DNA from: Ancylomarina sp048268005
GTDB taxonomy: Bacteria > Bacteroidota > Bacteroidia > Bacteroidales > Marinifilaceae
NCBI GenBank assembly: GCA_048268005.1
Contig: JBLWWJ010000001.1
Coordinates: 1 to 64,000, forward strand
DNA length: 64,000 nt
Direction: 5' to 3'
Part shown: positions 16,964 to 25,667 of the stretch, piece after piece
How the letters are laid out: each line of letters begins with the position of its first letter
Numbering within the stretch: position 1 is the stretch's first letter
Program-made: the position numbers and the translations under genes
Notes under the pieces: generated by a model
What the model was told of the DNA's origin: nothing
Database searches by the model: none
Seen by the model: the letters and a program-made list of their open reading frames with translations, nothing else

Positions 16964-18190
16964 ATGACTGCAGTAGTAGATAAATTTATTAAATATGTTC
17001 AGTTCGATACTGAATCTGACACTCAAACAGGATTGACTCCCAGTACACCAGGACAAATGGTTTTGGCCCAGGAATTGGAAAAGGAGTTAAAGGAAATGGG
17101 AATGAGTGAAGTTTCTCTTGATGAGAATGGTTATGTGATGGCTGTTTTGCCTTCGAATATTGATAAGGAAGTGCCTGTGGTTGGCTTTGTTGCTCACATG
17201 GATACTAGTCCTGATTTTACTGGGAAGCATGTAAAACCTCAATTTGTTGAAAATTACGATGGAGGAGATATTGTTTTGAATGAAGAGCAGGATATCATTA
17301 TGAAGGTAACTGATTTCCCTGATTTGAAGATGTACCAAGGACAAACTCTGATTACTACAGATGGAACAACTTTGCTTGGGGCTGATGATAAGGCTGGTGT
17401 TGCTGAGATTATGACAGCAGTAGAATATTTACTTAAGCACCCGGAGATCAAACATGGCCCCGTTCATGTTGGTTTTACACCAGATGAGGAAATTGGTCAA
17501 GGTGCTGATTTTTTTAATGTAAAGAAATTTGGTGCTGATTTTGCCTATACGCTTGATGGTGGTGAAATTGGGGAGTTACAATATGAGAACTTTAATGCGG
17601 CTTATGCCGAGGTTTCTTTTAAGGGGCGTAATGTTCATCCAGGAATGGCAAAGGATAAGTTGATTAATTCGATGCATATCATGCAGGAATTTGCAGCTCA
17701 ATTACCGAAAGATGAAGTGCCGGAAAAGACTGAGAATTATGAAGGCTTTTATCATCTGTTAGGTATGGAAGGAACTGTGGAGAACTCTAAACTACAGTAT
17801 ATTATTCGTGATTTCGATATGGATACTTATAATACTCGTAAGGATAAATTTGAGACAATTTGTGCTGATCTTCGTACAAAATATGGTGAAGAAAGTGTGA
17901 GTCTTCAAATGAAAGATCAGTATTTTAATATGCGAGAAAAGGTTGAACCGGTAAAATATATTGTTGATATTGCTGAACAAGCAATGAAAGATGTTGGTGT
18001 TACACCTATGGTTGTGCCAATTAGAGGTGGTACCGATGGAAGTCGATTATCATATATGGGCTTGCCTTGTCCAAACATATTTGCGGGAGGACACAATTTT
18101 CATGGTCGTTTCGAATATGTGCCGGTTGACTCTATGCAGAAGGCAGTAAATGTTATTTTAAAAGTAGTTGACTTGATTGCTAAGCGATAA
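16964..18190 (+). CDS. pepT: Peptidase T (tripeptidase)
   Basis: PepT is a cytosolic, two-zinc M20 aminopeptidase that removes the N-terminal residue of tripeptides. Metal ligands are seen at His78 and Asp80 (AHMDTSPD), Asp141 (GADDKAG) and Glu175-Glu176 (DEEIGQG), with the C-terminal His in AGGHNFHGRFE. The dimerisation domain between residues about 210 and 320 is intact, and the 408-residue length is normal. It ends at a very strong hairpin. Confidence 0.95.
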   Translation: MTAVVDKFIKYVQFDTESDTQTGLTPSTPGQMVLAQELEKELKEMGMSEVSLDENGYVMAVLPSNIDKEVPVVGFVAHMDTSPDFTGKHVKPQFVENYDGGDIVLNEEQDIIMKVTDFPDLKMYQGQTLITTDGTTLLGADDKAGVAEIMTAVEYLLKHPEIKHGPVHVGFTPDEEIGQGADFFNVKKFGADFAYTLDGGEIGELQYENFNAAYAEVSFKGRNVHPGMAKDKLINSMHIMQEFAAQLPKDEVPEKTENYEGFYHLLGMEGTVENSKLQYIIRDFDMDTYNTRKDKFETICADLRTKYGEESVSLQMKDQYFNMREKVEPVKYIVDIAEQAMKDVGVTPMVVPIRGGTDGSRLSYMGLPCPNIFAGGHNFHGRFEYVPVDSMQKAVNVILKVVDLIAKR

Positions 18191-18212
18191 ACAAAAAGAA
18201 AATATATTAGTT

Positions 18213-18246
18213 GAAAAATGGCACACATAATTGTGTGCCATTTTTC
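18213..18246 (+). terminator. Terminator of pepT
   Basis: A perfect 15-pair stem (18213-18227 with 18232-18246) around TAAT, whose 3' arm carries five T. Confidence 0.85.
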
Positions 18247-18292
18247 ATCTTATAATATAAATCCAATATATAAATTGTGAGGAAGATAAATT

Positions 18293-18682
18293 ATGACTGA
18301 ATTTGAAAAAGACAATTTCATTGATTGGTGTAAAGAGATAGAGGATTTATATAGAAGGAATCATTATGAGGGAATGAGTCTAATAAGTCAATATAAAATA
18401 TCAACTAAGTATTCAAATATGGGTGGTGATAGCAGTGATATTTTAAACTGGAATCTCCATTTGGAAGATGCTTTGTTTATGAAATTTGCAAGTGTTAATC
18501 GTTATGTTTTCTACTTGTTAGTTCTTGCTGTAATAGTCGTTGGTTTAGAACTTTTTCCAATTAGTAAGGCTTATTTACCTACTTTAGGTCTCGTAACAGC
18601 CATTTGGTATGTTCTAAATTATGTGATGAATTGTCGGGTGAAGCGCCTTTATTTGAAATTGATACGTTTCATATATTCATAA
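18293..18682 (+). CDS. Small membrane protein of unknown function
   Basis: I do not recognise a family. The 129-residue product has a hydrophilic, acidic N-terminal half (residues 1-65, with two Trp and several Tyr) followed by two predicted membrane helices at about 69-89 (YVFYLLVLAVIVVGLELF) and 93-112 (YLPTLGLVTAIWYVLNYVM), and a short basic C-terminus. The layout predicts both ends in the cytoplasm. It is convergent with the HxlR regulator, the stops being only eight bases apart. Confidence 0.65.
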   Translation: MTEFEKDNFIDWCKEIEDLYRRNHYEGMSLISQYKISTKYSNMGGDSSDILNWNLHLEDALFMKFASVNRYVFYLLVLAVIVVGLELFPISKAYLPTLGLVTAIWYVLNYVMNCRVKRLYLKLIRFIYS

Positions 18683-18690
18683 AATTTCGT

Positions 18691-19008
18691 TTAGTCTTCC
18701 ATTCGTTTTTCAAACAGACGACCTCCCTTGAGCATAGATTTAAGGATAGGGGAGATTTCATTTCCCAACTCAGTCAAACTGTACTCTACCTTAGGAGGAA
18801 TGACAGGATAAGCTTTTCTGTTTATAACACCAGCTTCTTCCAACTCCTTAAGATTCTTACTCAACATCCGATCGCTGATATCAGGTAGAAGGTGCACTAA
18901 TTCCTTATACCGCTTTGTGCCTTGCTTAAGGTGCAGAATGATGGTTGCTTTTCGTTTTCCTTTAACGAAATTGATGAAAGTATCGACGGGACAGTAGCCT
19001 TTTTCCAA
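18691..19008 (-). CDS. HxlR-family transcriptional regulator
   Basis: A 105-residue winged-helix regulator of the HxlR family, which mostly respond to oxidants, aldehydes or quinones. CPVDTFINFVKGKRK near the N-terminus carries the characteristic Cys (residue 6) that serves as redox sensor in studied members. The recognition helix region is DISDRMLSKNLKELEEAGV and the wing is VEYSLTELG. It is divergent from the AcuI/YhdH-type reductase, and their promoter boxes lie 12 bases apart, so it probably controls that gene and itself. Confidence 0.88.
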   Translation of the reverse strand: MEKGYCPVDTFINFVKGKRKATIILHLKQGTKRYKELVHLLPDISDRMLSKNLKELEEAGVINRKAYPVIPPKVEYSLTELGNEISPILKSMLKGGRLFEKRMED

Positions 19009-19063
19009 AATTTTAAAAATTTAGTCGTTTGAAAATCAGTGTTTCTGAAAGGAATGTTAGTGG

Positions 19064-19071
19064 CAAACCTA
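19064..19071 (-). promoter_or_regulatory. -7 box of the HxlR gene
   Basis: On the minus strand TAGGTTTG (19071-19064) matches TAnnTTTG and lies 56 bases before the HxlR ATG. Confidence 0.45.
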
Positions 19072-19082
19072 AATGTAAGCTC

Positions 19083-19113
19083 TTGATTGATAGTTAAACT
19101 CCTCGTAACTTTG
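19083..19113 (+). promoter_or_regulatory. Promoter of the AcuI/YhdH-type reductase, with inverted repeat
   Basis: TTG (19083-19085) and TAACTTTG (19106-19113) have a 20-base spacer, a good Bacteroidota promoter. AGTTA (19092-19096) and TAACT (19106-19110) form an inverted repeat overlapping the -7 box, a plausible HxlR operator. Confidence 0.55.
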
Positions 19114-19157
19114 CGCAAGATAAGGATAATCTGGAACAAATAGAATTGAGATTTATT

Positions 19158-20156
19158 ATGGAGTCGACTAAAACTTTTAAGGCCCTGCGTGTAAACGAAG
19201 AGGATGGAAAATATATCAGAAGAATTGAAGAACGTCAATTGTCAGATCTGCCTGAAGGCGATGTGCTAGTGCGTGTGATATATTCCTCATTGAATTTTAA
19301 GGATGCACTTTCTTGCATTGGAAATAAGGGTGTAACCCGCAATTATCCTCATACACCTGGTATTGATGCTTCAGGTATAATTGAAGTATCGTCAGATTCT
19401 AGATTTAAAGCAGGGGATGAAGTGATCGTCACATCTTATGATCTTGGAATGAATACCGATGGTGGATTTAGTGAGTTCATTCGTGTTCCTGCTGATTGGG
19501 TGGTTCGTAAGCCGGAGAATCTAAGTTTAAAACAAGCTATGGTATATGGTACAGCGGGTTTTACGGCTGGTTTGTCTGTAGAACGATTGTTGTCTGCTGG
19601 TCAAACTCCGCAGATGGGACCGGTTGTTGTTACCGGTGCTCTTGGTGGTGTGGGAGCTGTTGCTGTATGTATTCTTAATAATTTGGGTTTCGAAGTGATT
19701 GCTGCTACCTCCGATTTGAACGATGGTGAGGAAGAGCTTAAGAAATTGGGGGCTGCCAGCAGAATTGACAAGACTGAGACTGATGATCAGTCAGGTCGCC
19801 CTATGCTTCGTCCAAAGTGGGCAGGTGCTATCGATGTGGTTGGTGGTAATGTGCTTTCTACACTTCTTAAAGCTTGTCAGCCAATGGGAAATGTGACCTG
19901 TTGTGGTAATATTGGTTCTGGTGACTTAGAGGGAACGGTTTATCCATTCATTCTGAAAGGTATTAGCTTAATCGGTATTGATTCTCAAAATTGTCCGATG
20001 GCACTACGTCAGAAGGTTTGGAATAAGCTGGCCGAAGAATGGCATTGTGAAGTTCTTGATGAAGTCGTGATTGAAACTAGCTTAAAGGAACTAGATATTT
20101 ATATCGATAAAATGATTGACAAGAAAAGTAGAGGTCGTGTGATCGTGAAAATATAA
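19158..20156 (+). CDS. YhdH/AcuI-type NADPH-dependent alkenal/acryloyl-CoA reductase
   Basis: A 332-residue zinc-free medium-chain dehydrogenase of the YhdH/YhfP group, which includes AcuI (acryloyl-CoA reductase) and quinone or alkenal reductases. GroES-like part: SSLNFKDALSCIGNKGVTRNYP then PGIDASG; Rossmann motif VVTGALGGVGAVAVCIL. The ATG at 19158 is preferred to the in-frame TTG at 19146, since the family starts with KTFKALRV. Divergence from an HxlR regulator with a sensor Cys suggests induction by electrophiles or quinones; the true substrate is unknown. Confidence 0.87.
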   Translation: MESTKTFKALRVNEEDGKYIRRIEERQLSDLPEGDVLVRVIYSSLNFKDALSCIGNKGVTRNYPHTPGIDASGIIEVSSDSRFKAGDEVIVTSYDLGMNTDGGFSEFIRVPADWVVRKPENLSLKQAMVYGTAGFTAGLSVERLLSAGQTPQMGPVVVTGALGGVGAVAVCILNNLGFEVIAATSDLNDGEEELKKLGAASRIDKTETDDQSGRPMLRPKWAGAIDVVGGNVLSTLLKACQPMGNVTCCGNIGSGDLEGTVYPFILKGISLIGIDSQNCPMALRQKVWNKLAEEWHCEVLDEVVIETSLKELDIYIDKMIDKKSRGRVIVKI

Positions 20157-20174
20157 TGCATTAAAAGATGATTC

Positions 20175-20206
20175 AAAAAGGCAACTCTCGGGTTGCCTTT
20201 TTTTTT
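20175..20206 (+). terminator. Terminator of the AcuI/YhdH-type gene
   Basis: AAAAAGGCAAC pairs with GTTGCCTTTTT around TCTCGG and is followed by further T. Confidence 0.85.
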
Positions 20207-20396
20207 GATCATAAATATTTATTATATTGTATTGGAATTCAGTTGTCTAAGGTGGGGTTGAGAATGGTGATCTGTTGAGGATTTATGGAGACATATCTTT
20301 AAATTTAATAAATGAGGATATAACAAAGGCCTAAGCATATCATCTAACTATGAGAAGTATTTCTAACAGATTTTATTTTTAATAAAATGTTACCCA

Positions 20397-22826
20397 ATGA
20401 AAAAAATCCTTATTACGCTAATTTTTATTGTTGCAGTATTGCCGCATACGCATGCACAAAGGGTGGTTAGAGTTGGTGCTTTTAATCATTATCCTGCCAT
20501 ATTTAAAGACCTTGATGGTGAAATAAAGGGCTTTTATGTTGATGCACTACGCGAAATTGAGGTGAAAGAGAATTTGAAATTCGTTTATGTTTTTGGTTCT
20601 TGGAATAAAGGGCTTGAACGAATCAAAAATGGAGAAATTGATGTTATGCCCAGCGTAGCTTATACAGAAGAACGAGCTGCTTTTATGGATTATTGTTCAT
20701 CTCCATTACTCACTGTTTGGGGGGAAGTATATGTGAATGCTTCTTCTGATATTGACGGCATTCGGGATTTACAGGATAAAAGAATCGCTGTGATGAAAGA
20801 TGATATTAATGCTTGGTATCTAAAAGATTTTATTCACAAATTTTCAATTAACTGTACGTTTGTCGAAGAAAATGATTTTGATCAAGTTTTTGATTTGGTA
20901 GCTTCATCCAAGGTTGATGCTGGTGTTGTTAATAATACTTTTGGAGCTGGAAAATCGATTGATTATGGACTTCGATCCAGTGGTATTGTATTTCATCCCT
21001 TTGATATTTTTTTCACAGTTGCGAAAGATAGAAATAGTGATTTATTAGAGCTTTTGAATAATTCACTTGAAGAATGGAAATTTAATAGTACTTCTGTGTT
21101 TAACACATCAAGACAAAAGTGGTCGCATGGAAATGTTGGTTCGATTCAAGTCTTACCGTTATGGTTAGATAAATCAATTATTCTTGTAGCTGCTGTGTTG
21201 ATATCCTTAATTGTGTTTGTCTTTTTACTTCGACTTAAAGTTAAAGTTGCTAGACGAAAGATGAAAAAAAATGAAGAAAAACTGAGCCGTGCATTAATTT
21301 CAGCACCATTCCCTATCATGATACATGCCGAAGACGGTGAAGTGTTATCAATAAATGAAACATGGACAGAATTAACAGGATATTCGATTGAAGATATGCC
21401 AACTTTTTCAGATTGGAAAGAAAGAGCATTTAAACAAGAAAGACACTACCGTAAGAGACATGTTGATGATTTATATCTAGTTAATAACAGAATTGATGAG
21501 GGGGAATATAAAATATTTACTTCCTGGGGAGAAAAAATAATTTGGGATTTCAGTTCTGCTCCTCTTGGAAGTTTTGCAGATGGAAGAAAGCTCATTATCT
21601 CAATGGCCAAAGATGTTACTGAACGTAAATTAAATGAAGTAGAGCTAATCCAGGCTAAAGAAAAAGCTGAAAAAAGTGACGCCTTAAAATCTGCCTTTCT
21701 TGCCAATATGAGTCATGAAATCCGAACACCTATGAATGGTATTCTTGGTTTTGCTGATCTTTTAAAAGAGCCACAGTTAAACAGTGAGGAACAGCAAAAA
21801 TATATTCAGATCATTGAGAAAAGTGGAGTACGCATGCTTAATATTATTAATGATATTATTGATATTTCAAAGATCGAATCGGGATTAATGGAGATGAATA
21901 TCAAAGATTCAAATATCAACAAGCAAATTGAGTACATCTATACTTTTTTTAAACCTGAAATTGAAGGAAAGAATATGCAGTTTACGCGTAATATGCCTTT
22001 GCCTACCGATGAAGCAACTATTAAAACTGATAAGGAGAAATTATTTGCTATTCTAATAAACCTTGTGAAAAATGCGATTAAATATAGCGAAAAAGGGTTT
22101 ATAGATATTGGCTATGTAAAGGTGGGGAAGCATATTAAGTTTTATGTGGAAGATTCAGGGATTGGGATTGAAAAAGATAGGTTACAGGCCATTTTTAAGC
22201 GTTTTGTACAAGCCGATATTTCAGATAAGGAAGCACGTCAAGGTGCTGGTTTAGGCTTGGCAATTTCCAAAGCCTATGTCGAGATGCTTGGTGGTAAATT
22301 ATGGGTTGAAAGCGAACTGGGGAAAGGGTCAACTTTTTATTTTACCATTCCATGTGAATTAGAGTTGAAAGAAACGAATATTAAGTTTTCTGAACCGGAC
22401 ATTGTTGAATTAGATAGTCAAATTAGAGATTTGAATATATTGATTGTAGAAGATAATGAAGAATCTGCTTTGCTATTGAGTACGCTTTTGAAAAAAAATA
22501 GCAGAAAAATTTCACTTGCAAATAACGGGTTTGAAGCCATTGAATTTTGTCGTAATAACCTTGATGTTGATATTGTATTTATGGATATGAAGATGCCTGA
22601 AATGAATGGCTATGAGGCTACTCAAAAGTTACGTCAATTTAATAAAGATGTCGTTATTATTTCTCAGACTGCTTTTGGTCTTGCAGGTGATGATGAAAAA
22701 GCCATTGAAGCAGGCTGTGATGCATATTTATCTAAGCCAATTAAAAAGAGTGAATTATTGATGTTGTTGGAACGTTACTTTGGTAATAAAAAGGAAATGC
22801 ATTCAGAATTAGTCGATTGTGATTAA
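20397..22826 (+). CDS. Hybrid sensor histidine kinase with periplasmic solute-binding domain
   Basis: An 809-residue hybrid kinase. Order: signal peptide (1-20), a bacterial solute-binding-protein family 3 domain (about 23-240; RVGAFNHYPAIFKDLDGEIKG), one membrane helix (about 258-278), a PAS domain (about 295-410), HisKA with phospho-acceptor His440 (ANMSHEIRTPMNGILGFADL), a HATPase domain with GAGLGLAISKAYV, and a C-terminal receiver domain with Asp730 (DIVFMDMKMPEMNG). The periplasmic domain type suggests it binds an amino acid or similar ligand. No response regulator or output gene lies beside it. The 240-base gap upstream shows no recognised element. Confidence 0.92.
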   Translation: MKKILITLIFIVAVLPHTHAQRVVRVGAFNHYPAIFKDLDGEIKGFYVDALREIEVKENLKFVYVFGSWNKGLERIKNGEIDVMPSVAYTEERAAFMDYCSSPLLTVWGEVYVNASSDIDGIRDLQDKRIAVMKDDINAWYLKDFIHKFSINCTFVEENDFDQVFDLVASSKVDAGVVNNTFGAGKSIDYGLRSSGIVFHPFDIFFTVAKDRNSDLLELLNNSLEEWKFNSTSVFNTSRQKWSHGNVGSIQVLPLWLDKSIILVAAVLISLIVFVFLLRLKVKVARRKMKKNEEKLSRALISAPFPIMIHAEDGEVLSINETWTELTGYSIEDMPTFSDWKERAFKQERHYRKRHVDDLYLVNNRIDEGEYKIFTSWGEKIIWDFSSAPLGSFADGRKLIISMAKDVTERKLNEVELIQAKEKAEKSDALKSAFLANMSHEIRTPMNGILGFADLLKEPQLNSEEQQKYIQIIEKSGVRMLNIINDIIDISKIESGLMEMNIKDSNINKQIEYIYTFFKPEIEGKNMQFTRNMPLPTDEATIKTDKEKLFAILINLVKNAIKYSEKGFIDIGYVKVGKHIKFYVEDSGIGIEKDRLQAIFKRFVQADISDKEARQGAGLGLAISKAYVEMLGGKLWVESELGKGSTFYFTIPCELELKETNIKFSEPDIVELDSQIRDLNILIVEDNEESALLLSTLLKKNSRKISLANNGFEAIEFCRNNLDVDIVFMDMKMPEMNGYEATQKLRQFNKDVVIISQTAFGLAGDDEKAIEAGCDAYLSKPIKKSELLMLLERYFGNKKEMHSELVDCD

Positions 22827-22930
22827 TTTCAATAATTGAAATAAGACTTGTTGTCGATACTTCTTCATATTTGACATTATAATAATGTTGCTATTTAAAG
22901 GTGGGTATGAAATGCTATGCTTCTTTTATT

Positions 22931-22938
22931 TAAATTTG
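22931..22938 (+). promoter_or_regulatory. -7 box immediately before pabB
   Basis: TAAATTTG matches TAnnTTTG and ends four bases before the pabB ATG, so transcription would begin at or next to the start codon. Confidence 0.4.
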
Positions 22939-22942
22939 CGGC

Positions 22943-24256
22943 ATGCGTAAAATTTTAAGTTTTAAGATATCGGATGCCACAAAGTTTAAGCAGCAGTTGC
23001 TACTTTGGAGTAAGCAATTTGAAAGAATTGCTATTCTCGATAGTCATGAAGTGAATCAGAAGGTAAATTCAAAAAAGGAATATAATTCATATGAATTGCT
23101 TGCTGGAATTGATGCTCTGAATGAAATTCAGATTGAAGAGAATTGTTTTGATACTTTGCAACAAACTTACGATGCGAATCAAGACTGGTGGTTTGGTTTT
23201 ATGACTTATGATCTGAAAAATGAGCTGGAGGATTTATCTTCAGAAAATTTTGATGGTATAAGAATGCCGGCCCTTCATTTTTTTCAAGCTCGCTGGGTCT
23301 TGGCTTTGAGGGAAGATCAATTAGAGATTCATTATCTAGAAGAAGAAAATAAGGAAGAAGAAATAAATGAGCTTGTTGATCAAATCTTATCGATCAAAGT
23401 AGATCAAATTAAGGCTTCATCAGTTCCGAATATTCAACACCGCATAAGTAAAGAAGAATATATTGAGGCTGTTAATGCCTTGAAAGATCATATCCGTTTA
23501 GGTGATATTTACGAGGTGAATTTCTGTCAGGAATTCTATGCTGAAAATACGCAAATTGATCCTTTAGAAACCTATAGGAGTTTGAGAGAGGTTTCTCCAA
23601 CTCCTTATTCATGTTACTATTCTTTGGGTGATAAATTTTTGCTTTCTGCATCACCAGAACGTTATATCAAAAAACAAGGATCAAAAATTATTTCACAACC
23701 CATTAAGGGGACTGCTAAAAGAGGTAAGACACCAGAAGAGGATTGTCAGATTAAAGATTTTCTTTACACTGATCCTAAAGAGAGAGCTGAAAATATCATG
23801 ATTGTGGATTTGGTTCGAAATGATTTGTCGAGGACTGCAGCAAAAGGTAGTGTGAAAGTTGAGGAGTTGTGTGGTATTTATACATTTCCTCAAGTACACC
23901 AAATGATTTCTACTGTGGTTTCTGAATTAAAGGAAGATACCCACTTTGTGGATTGTATCAAACATTCTTTCCCTATGGGTTCAATGACAGGAGCACCTAA
24001 GGTGCGCGCAATGAAACTGATTGAGAAATATGAGGTAACTAAGCGTGGTTTGTTTTCTGCTGCAGTAGGGTATATCACACCCGATGCCAATTTCGATTTC
24101 AATGTTGTGATTCGAAGCATACAATATAATGCTAAAGATGATTATCTTTCATTTATGGTTGGTGGTGCCATTACCATGCAATCAGATCCTGAGAAGGAAT
24201 ATGAGGAATGTCTGTTGAAAGCTAAGGCCATTAAGCAGGTTCTGGGAAATAAGTAA
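22943..24256 (+). CDS. pabB: Aminodeoxychorismate synthase component I
   Basis: PabB makes 4-amino-4-deoxychorismate for folate synthesis. The 437-residue chorismate-binding protein carries PIKGTAKRG with Lys255, the residue that separates PabB from anthranilate synthase TrpE (PIAGT). ENIMIVDLVRNDLSR, the GSMTGAPK motif and VGGAITMQSDPEKEYEE complete the active site. No PabA glutaminase or PabC lyase is adjacent. It precedes tilS by 24 bases, so the two are probably one transcript. Confidence 0.92.
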   Translation: MRKILSFKISDATKFKQQLLLWSKQFERIAILDSHEVNQKVNSKKEYNSYELLAGIDALNEIQIEENCFDTLQQTYDANQDWWFGFMTYDLKNELEDLSSENFDGIRMPALHFFQARWVLALREDQLEIHYLEEENKEEEINELVDQILSIKVDQIKASSVPNIQHRISKEEYIEAVNALKDHIRLGDIYEVNFCQEFYAENTQIDPLETYRSLREVSPTPYSCYYSLGDKFLLSASPERYIKKQGSKIISQPIKGTAKRGKTPEEDCQIKDFLYTDPKERAENIMIVDLVRNDLSRTAAKGSVKVEELCGIYTFPQVHQMISTVVSELKEDTHFVDCIKHSFPMGSMTGAPKVRAMKLIEKYEVTKRGLFSAAVGYITPDANFDFNVVIRSIQYNAKDDYLSFMVGGAITMQSDPEKEYEECLLKAKAIKQVLGNK

Positions 24257-24280
24257 TGTTTAACGATACCCTATTCGAAG

Positions 24281-25603
24281 ATGTTAAGAAAATTGATCCA
24301 TCATATTGAAAAAGAAAAGCTGTTTGGTAGAAATGAAAAACTACTGGTTGCTGTAAGTGGTGGACTCGATTCAATTGTCCTGCTTCATTTATTGTATAAA
24401 ATGGAAATGGATTGCCTTGTGGCGCATTGTAACTTCCGTTTAAGGGGAGAGGATTCCGATGGTGATGAGGTTTTTGTTGGGAAGTTGGCTGAGACGTATG
24501 GTTTTCCTTTTTGTACGACAGCATTCGATACGACTGCATATGCTAAAGAAAAGGCAATTTCCATTGAGATGGCTGCGCGTGATTTACGATACGAATGGTT
24601 CGAAAGTATACGTCAGGCAAAGCAGTGTCAATATATTCTCACGGCTCATCATGCTGATGATGTGATTGAGACGGTTTTGATCAATCTGGCTCGTGGTACA
24701 GGTATTCACGGTTTAACAGGAATTAAAGCAAAAAAGGATCGTTTGATTCGCCCTTTATTGCCTTTCTCGAGAGATGAGCTAAAAACTTATGCCGAAGAGA
24801 ATACTTTGAAGTATCGTGAGGACTATACCAATGCTCAAACTGACTTTGTAAGAAATAAAATCCGCCATCAAATTATTCCTGTTCTTCAGGAAATTAACCC
24901 TGGCATTCAAAAGACCATGAATGAAAATGTGGCTAGGTTTTCAGATGTTGAGTTGATTTATAATAATGAGATTAGTAATAAGAAATTGACCTTCATCGAT
25001 CAGAAAGACGATAAATTGTTGATTTCAGTTTCTAAACTCAAGAGACTGCCTGCAAACAAGTCTCATCTCTTTGAATTATTGAAACCTTATGGTTTCCATT
25101 CTCGAGATGTGTCCAATATTATTGAATCCTTGGATGCTATTTCGGGAAAGTTATTTTATTCTGAAAATTATGAGCTTTTGCGCGACCGGGAATACTTGAT
25201 TTTAACAGAAAGAGTAGAAAAAGTAGCTGGTGAATATGAACTCAATGAAAGCGGATTATCAATTGAAGAGGAATTGAAATTGGAATGCCGTATTTTCGAA
25301 CGCCCCTCAGACTTTAAATTCTCAACAGATCCTCAAATAGCTTGTTTTGATGCTGATAAATTAAGCTTCCCTCTGAAGTTACGTAAATGGCAAGAAGGAG
25401 ATGTTTTTCAGCCTATTGGAATGAAAGGCAGAAAGAAAATCTCCGATTATTTTATCGATAATAAATTCTCACTCACCGATAAAGAAAATGCATGGCTTTT
25501 GGTTTCAGGAGAAGATATTATTTGGCTGGTTGGGCACCGAATGGATGATCGTTATAAAATTACGAGAGCGACACGGTCGATTTATAAGGTAAGTAATGTT
25601 TAG
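24281..25603 (+). CDS. tilS: tRNA(Ile)-lysidine synthetase
   Basis: TilS changes C34 of the tRNA-Ile with anticodon CAU to lysidine so that it reads AUA codons, an essential step. The PP-loop SGGLDS is at residues 26-31, followed by AHCNFRLRGEDSDGDE and AARDLRYEWFE, AHHADDVIETVLINLARGTG and the DYTN..FVRNKIRH signature. Its C-terminal domain (LRKWQEGDVFQPIGMKGRKK) is present, giving the long 440-residue form. Confidence 0.94.
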   Translation: MLRKLIHHIEKEKLFGRNEKLLVAVSGGLDSIVLLHLLYKMEMDCLVAHCNFRLRGEDSDGDEVFVGKLAETYGFPFCTTAFDTTAYAKEKAISIEMAARDLRYEWFESIRQAKQCQYILTAHHADDVIETVLINLARGTGIHGLTGIKAKKDRLIRPLLPFSRDELKTYAEENTLKYREDYTNAQTDFVRNKIRHQIIPVLQEINPGIQKTMNENVARFSDVELIYNNEISNKKLTFIDQKDDKLLISVSKLKRLPANKSHLFELLKPYGFHSRDVSNIIESLDAISGKLFYSENYELLRDREYLILTERVEKVAGEYELNESGLSIEEELKLECRIFERPSDFKFSTDPQIACFDADKLSFPLKLRKWQEGDVFQPIGMKGRKKISDYFIDNKFSLTDKENAWLLVSGEDIIWLVGHRMDDRYKITRATRSIYKVSNV

Positions 25604-25667
25604 AGTTAATTCCATTGATTTGTGTAAATTGGGCGTGCAATTTTATTGCTAACCTAAAACTCAAACA

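Noticed and set aside
22871..22886. A sigma-70-like promoter (TTGACA and TATAAT) before pabB
   Set aside because: The two hexamers are only about one base apart, and Bacteroidota use a different consensus.
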